Below the pieces are notes generated by a model. It was not told the origin of the DNA. It ran no database searches and worked only from the letters and a program-made list of their open reading frames with translations. Below, one piece after another: positions 32,117-35,353 of a DNA stretch of 35,353 nt (the stretch's first letter is position 1; the number at the start of each line of letters is the position of its first letter). The position numbers and the translations under genes were made by a program. The stretch is from JBDRNE01 sp043812935 (GTDB lineage: Bacteria; Omnitrophota; Gorgyraeia; Tantalellales; Tantalellaceae). Where the stretch lies: NCBI GenBank assembly GCA_043812935.1, contig JBDRLO010000049.1, forward strand, positions 1 to 35,353, in the 5' to 3' direction.

Positions 32117-35100
32117 ATGTTAAAACTTAAAAATACGATACATTTAAAACTTATATCTTTAATAACGTTATGTGCATTTTTGACGAATATGTTGCTTACA
32201 GACGCGGCTAACGCTTTGCCTGTGAGTGTTCTTAAACAACCGCATGTTGTTTCTCCCGTAGAAATACCTTTTGAATATGCAAGTGTTGATGAGACGCATA
32301 AAGGCACAAATGGTAAAACTGTAATCCATATACAGGATGCGCATTGTATCTATTCTTGTCAGCAAGCGATCAAAGGTCTTATCGGACATCTTGTAGATAA
32401 AAATGATTTTGATTTAGCTTTACTTGAAGGGGGATCCGGTGATTATGATTTATCGGTTTTTACCGATATAAAAGATTTGCCCCTGAGAGTAAAGATCGCG
32501 GATTATTTTTTAAAAGAAGGAAGAATTAACGGCGCAGAATTTTTTGCGATTACTAATCCTGATAAAATTACGCTAAAAGGCCTTGAGAATAAAAAACCGT
32601 ATATGGACAATTTGAACGTATATCGGGAAGGTCTTGCATATAGAGAGCCTGCCAATAATTTGTTGAAAACCATTGATAAACATTTAATGAGTTTAAAAAA
32701 CCAGATTTATTCCGAAGATCTTAAGGATTTTGAACAAAGGAAGAAAGATTTTAATAGTAAAAAAATAGAGATAAACGAATATCTGGTACTTCTTGCCCGA
32801 TTGTTTAGACAATACGAAACTAATATATCAGATCAAGAAAATCTGTATAAGCTTATGGAAGTTGTAATGCAGGAGAAAAATATAGATTTTAATACATGCG
32901 GGTCTGAACGGGAACGTCTGATAGATGAATTGACCAAACGCCTTTCTGATACTGAAGCAGAAAATCTTATAAAAAAGATTCTTCAGTTCAGTAACGAAGC
33001 GATCAGCGGGCAGGAGTTTTATTCTTATTTGTTAAAAAAGGCTGAAACATCAGGGATAAATGCGCGTGAATTATTTCCGAATCTTTTAAAGTACAAAAGA
33101 TATGTTGAGGTATATGAGTCAATTGATAGCGGCATTCTGTTCAAAGAAATAAAAGAATCAGAACAAAAGTTGGAAGAAAGGCTCTGCGCAAATAATGCGC
33201 AGAAAGCTTTATATGAAATATCAGCGAAACTTACGTTCCTGGAAAAACTTTTCAGTATAACGCTTACGATTGATGATTACAAATATTACCAAAAGAATCA
33301 GAATGCTTTTACTTCCAGTCAATTCGTAGCATTTTTAAACTCCTCTTTAACCCAGTCTAAAACCTTTTTGCCGCATGATTTAAAAATCCTGGATGTATAT
33401 CAGGGTAAGATGGAAGAGTTCTATGAAGCAGCTTTTAAAAGAGACAAAGCATTTATTTCGAATATTAAAACAAATTTGAAATCAAAAGATAAACTGATAG
33501 TTGTTTCAGGCGGGTTTCATTCTGAAAACTTGAAAGGTTTATTGAAAAAAAACGGATATTCGTATATTTCCGTGATGCCTAAGTTTGATGGCAAAGAAGA
33601 AAGCCCTTATTTGAGGCTGCTAAACGGCGGCCTTATTGAAGAAGAGAGAATAATTACACAAGCCGTTTCAGCGATAGCACTCAGAACTATGTTTAATGGT
33701 GCCGACGAAAATTTAAGTACACTTGCAGTTAGATTAAAAGAGGCAGCAGAAAATAATAAGACTTTTATCCTGCAAGGAACGGATGGAGGAAGACCGGTAA
33801 CAATAAAACATATTGACGGCAAATATCGAATAATGGAAGAAGATGGCCGCACATATGACATATTTCCTGTTGGAGTTATAAACGAAGATGACAAAACAAT
33901 TGTGGTTATAACGAGTGATGTGGCTGATCGTACAAAACAATACAGCTTAGAAGAGAGTGGTTCTGAAAAGATAATAGCCGATGAAGGAGGGACAACGGAG
34001 GATGTGGAAAAATCTGAAAGCGGAACAGTCGGTTTGTTTAATTGGATTACAAGCAATCTGTGGACTTTTATATTTATTGCATTGGGATGTTTAGGCATAT
34101 ATGTTTTATTCCCGAAGGTAATTAATGAATTAAAAAAATATCGGGCAGCGCGAGATGAAAAAGCGGGAATTCATAAAGTAATATATGAAAAACCAAGAAA
34201 TCAGATAGTTGATGATTCATTGGCTCCAAAAGCCCGATATGAAGAAACAATTTACAAAAAGTTTCCAAAGGATTGGAATTCGAGTATTGATCTTTCCCTA
34301 GAAACAACTGCCGGTGTCAGTGGGACCGCGCCATGGAACGCCTCTTTACGTAATGAAAAAATAGCGGCACGAATCGAAGGAAGGGTCTATGACCCGCTTT
34401 TTAAAACAATACATTTTAATTTTCAACCTAACGGAAAAATAATACCTCCGGACGATCTCAGCTTTAGAGCAAAAGGTAGCCCGAATGGTACAACAGGAGT
34501 ATTTGAATACCGGATGAATGCTAAGGGCCAAGAATCTATTGAACCAAATATACACCTCAAAGGTATTATTGATTCGGAAAGTATAAAAGTGCGGCCGATT
34601 GATGAAAAAGGCGAGCTTCTTAGCAATGAGAGCCTGCCTTGTGAGCTTAAATCCGGACATATAATAAATTTTGATTATGTGGGAAGAGTTCGTATTGACC
34701 TTACGATTGTTAATTATACTGAGAATATTGATATGGTTTATACACAAGCTTCTTTACCGGAAAATGAACTTAGAGATTTTCCGGACGCGTTTAGCATGGA
34801 TATAATCAAGTATATCCGTCAGGGATTGTCTGACAATAAAAATTTAACCGAAAAATTTGTTGAACTTGTAGATGTTGATGGAATGACTTTAAGAGAAAAA
34901 ATGGATGCCATAGCGCATCCTATTAAATCTGCCTTTATTCCGGATGAAGTAAAATTACAGGCAGTTGTAAACATAATTCATAAATACTGCCTTATCAACG
35001 CAAGTACCGCCAAGTGGGACTATAACGGAAAAAGCTGGGGAAGCACATGGGACGAAATTTTAGAGACCGGCCAAAAAATACGTTTAGTTTGTAGAACAGA

Positions 35101-35353
35101 CGCTGTGGAATTTATTCTTTTAGGCCAAAGAGTGGGGCTTAGAGCGGGGTATCTGGCGGACAAGGAAGGTTTGGCAAAAAAGGGCGATTTTATTATTACA
35201 GGTGAAATTCCTCATGCAATGGCAGTTGTGGAAGTTGACAGCTATTGGGAATTAATTGAAACTACAACTTTGTTAGGTTCTCCAGAAGAAGGCATTGTAA
35301 CAAGTGAAGGAGGCAGTATATTTGAAGGCCGCGTGGAATCATTTCGTTCATGT
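32117..35353 (+). CDS. giant secreted/membrane protein: TraB/Tiki/ChaN-like domain and transglutaminase-like domain (3' end outside the window)
   Basis: The frame is open from 32117 for 1079 codons to the last base, so the gene continues. It starts with a signal sequence (about 1-33: LKLISLITLCAFLTNMLLTDAANA). The domain at about 65-490 has VIHIQDAHC (His71, His76), ALLEGGSG (Glu104) and SGGFHSENL (His468), which recall the metal-binding TraB/Tiki/ChaN fold. A charged stretch follows, then a membrane segment near 643-664 (LWTFIFIALGCLGIYVLF). The last visible part has transglutaminase-like spacing: Cys992 in LVCRTDAVEFILLGQRVGLRAGYL, His1033 in IPHAMAVVEVDSYWEL, and Glu1048 where Asp is usual. 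Similar large proteins are, in my memory, a hallmark of Omnitrophota. Function unknown. Confidence 0.75.
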   Translation, partial: MLKLKNTIHLKLISLITLCAFLTNMLLTDAANALPVSVLKQPHVVSPVEIPFEYASVDETHKGTNGKTVIHIQDAHCIYSCQQAIKGLIGHLVDKNDFDLALLEGGSGDYDLSVFTDIKDLPLRVKIADYFLKEGRINGAEFFAITNPDKITLKGLENKKPYMDNLNVYREGLAYREPANNLLKTIDKHLMSLKNQIYSEDLKDFEQRKKDFNSKKIEINEYLVLLARLFRQYETNISDQENLYKLMEVVMQEKNIDFNTCGSERERLIDELTKRLSDTEAENLIKKILQFSNEAISGQEFYSYLLKKAETSGINARELFPNLLKYKRYVEVYESIDSGILFKEIKESEQKLEERLCANNAQKALYEISAKLTFLEKLFSITLTIDDYKYYQKNQNAFTSSQFVAFLNSSLTQSKTFLPHDLKILDVYQGKMEEFYEAAFKRDKAFISNIKTNLKSKDKLIVVSGGFHSENLKGLLKKNGYSYISVMPKFDGKEESPYLRLLNGGLIEEERIITQAVSAIALRTMFNGADENLSTLAVRLKEAAENNKTFILQGTDGGRPVTIKHIDGKYRIMEEDGRTYDIFPVGVINEDDKTIVVITSDVADRTKQYSLEESGSEKIIADEGGTTEDVEKSESGTVGLFNWITSNLWTFIFIALGCLGIYVLFPKVINELKKYRAARDEKAGIHKVIYEKPRNQIVDDSLAPKARYEETIYKKFPKDWNSSIDLSLETTAGVSGTAPWNASLRNEKIAARIEGRVYDPLFKTIHFNFQPNGKIIPPDDLSFRAKGSPNGTTGVFEYRMNAKGQESIEPNIHLKGIIDSESIKVRPIDEKGELLSNESLPCELKSGHIINFDYVGRVRIDLTIVNYTENIDMVYTQASLPENELRDFPDAFSMDIIKYIRQGLSDNKNLTEKFVELVDVDGMTLREKMDAIAHPIKSAFIPDEVKLQAVVNIIHKYCLINASTAKWDYNGKSWGSTWDEILETGQKIRLVCRTDAVEFILLGQRVGLRAGYLADKEGLAKKGDFIITGEIPHAMAVVEVDSYWELIETTTLLGSPEEGIVTSEGGSIFEGRVESFRSC

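Noticed and set aside
33607..34747. Minus-strand open frames opposite the giant protein
   Set aside because: They lie opposite a 1079-codon open frame with recognisable domains, and have no ribosome sites or family features.
1..35353. tRNA, rRNA or phage/transposase genes
   Set aside because: No cloverleaf with CCA-type end, rRNA block, integrase or transposase reading frame was recognised on either strand.

Overview
The window is an AT-rich, almost entirely plus-strand stretch of a bacterial chromosome. It looks Gram-negative: an O-antigen-ligase-like protein, a phosphoglycosyl transferase, and a type II secretion/type IV pilus assembly platform. The style of the genes (long polysaccharide cluster, pilin operon, and a giant secreted protein with a HIQDAHC motif and a transglutaminase-like end) fits an uncultured lineage such as Candidatus Omnitrophota. 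That placement is inference from family knowledge; there is no rRNA or other marker here to confirm it.

Region 1 (2-15698) is a surface-glycan cluster. It opens with two tandem paralogous B12-binding-type radical SAM genes (the first cut by the window edge) and a large putative surface-carbohydrate protein. A translationally coupled set follows: 2-hydroxyacid dehydrogenase, cyclase-family hydrolase and HAD phosphatase. Then come an RmlD-like reductase, GT2 and GT4 glycosyltransferases, an initiating sugar-phosphate transferase, a DegT/DnrJ aminotransferase with a one-base frameshift, a membrane-anchored nucleotide-sugar 4,6-dehydratase (PglF/WbpM/CapD type), an O-antigen ligase/polymerase with a repeat expansion in a loop, and a WaaE-like GT2. 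Together these look able to make an amino/deoxy sugar, start a lipid-linked glycan, extend it, and ligate or polymerise it.

Region 2 (15889-17933) is a two-gene overlapping pair: a zinc metallopeptidase-like protein (HETGH) and a D-Ala-D-Ala-ligase-like ATP-grasp enzyme. The pairing is not one I can assign to a known pathway.

Region 3 (18040-29893) starts with a single-domain response regulator. It continues with GspE, GspF, five pilin/pseudopilin-like proteins, PilM/GspL-, PilO/GspM- and PilP/GspC-like proteins, a large hybrid-sensor-type histidine kinase and an unknown Cys-containing protein. No secretin or prepilin peptidase is present. A four-helix-bundle (S23/IVP family) gene sits in the middle, bounded by a 19-bp perfect inverted repeat. 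The same repeat family encodes the leader peptides of two pseudopilins.

Region 4 (30018-31748) has a half-size TauE-like permease with its own terminator. It is followed by a small operon: ArsR-type regulator, secreted acidic protein, LysW-like zinc-ribbon carrier protein and a 27-residue lysine-rich peptide, with a palindromic promoter/operator and a terminator. Region 5 (32117 to the end) is one open, unfinished gene for a giant secreted/membrane protein: TraB/Tiki/ChaN-like N-terminal domain, internal membrane segment, transglutaminase-like end.

A striking general feature is the number of short interspersed repeats: GGTTAGCC arrays, CGACATACG arrays, ACGT-tiled arrays, and GC-rich hairpin elements. 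Several run into genes and supply start codons, stop codons, leader peptides or C-termini.
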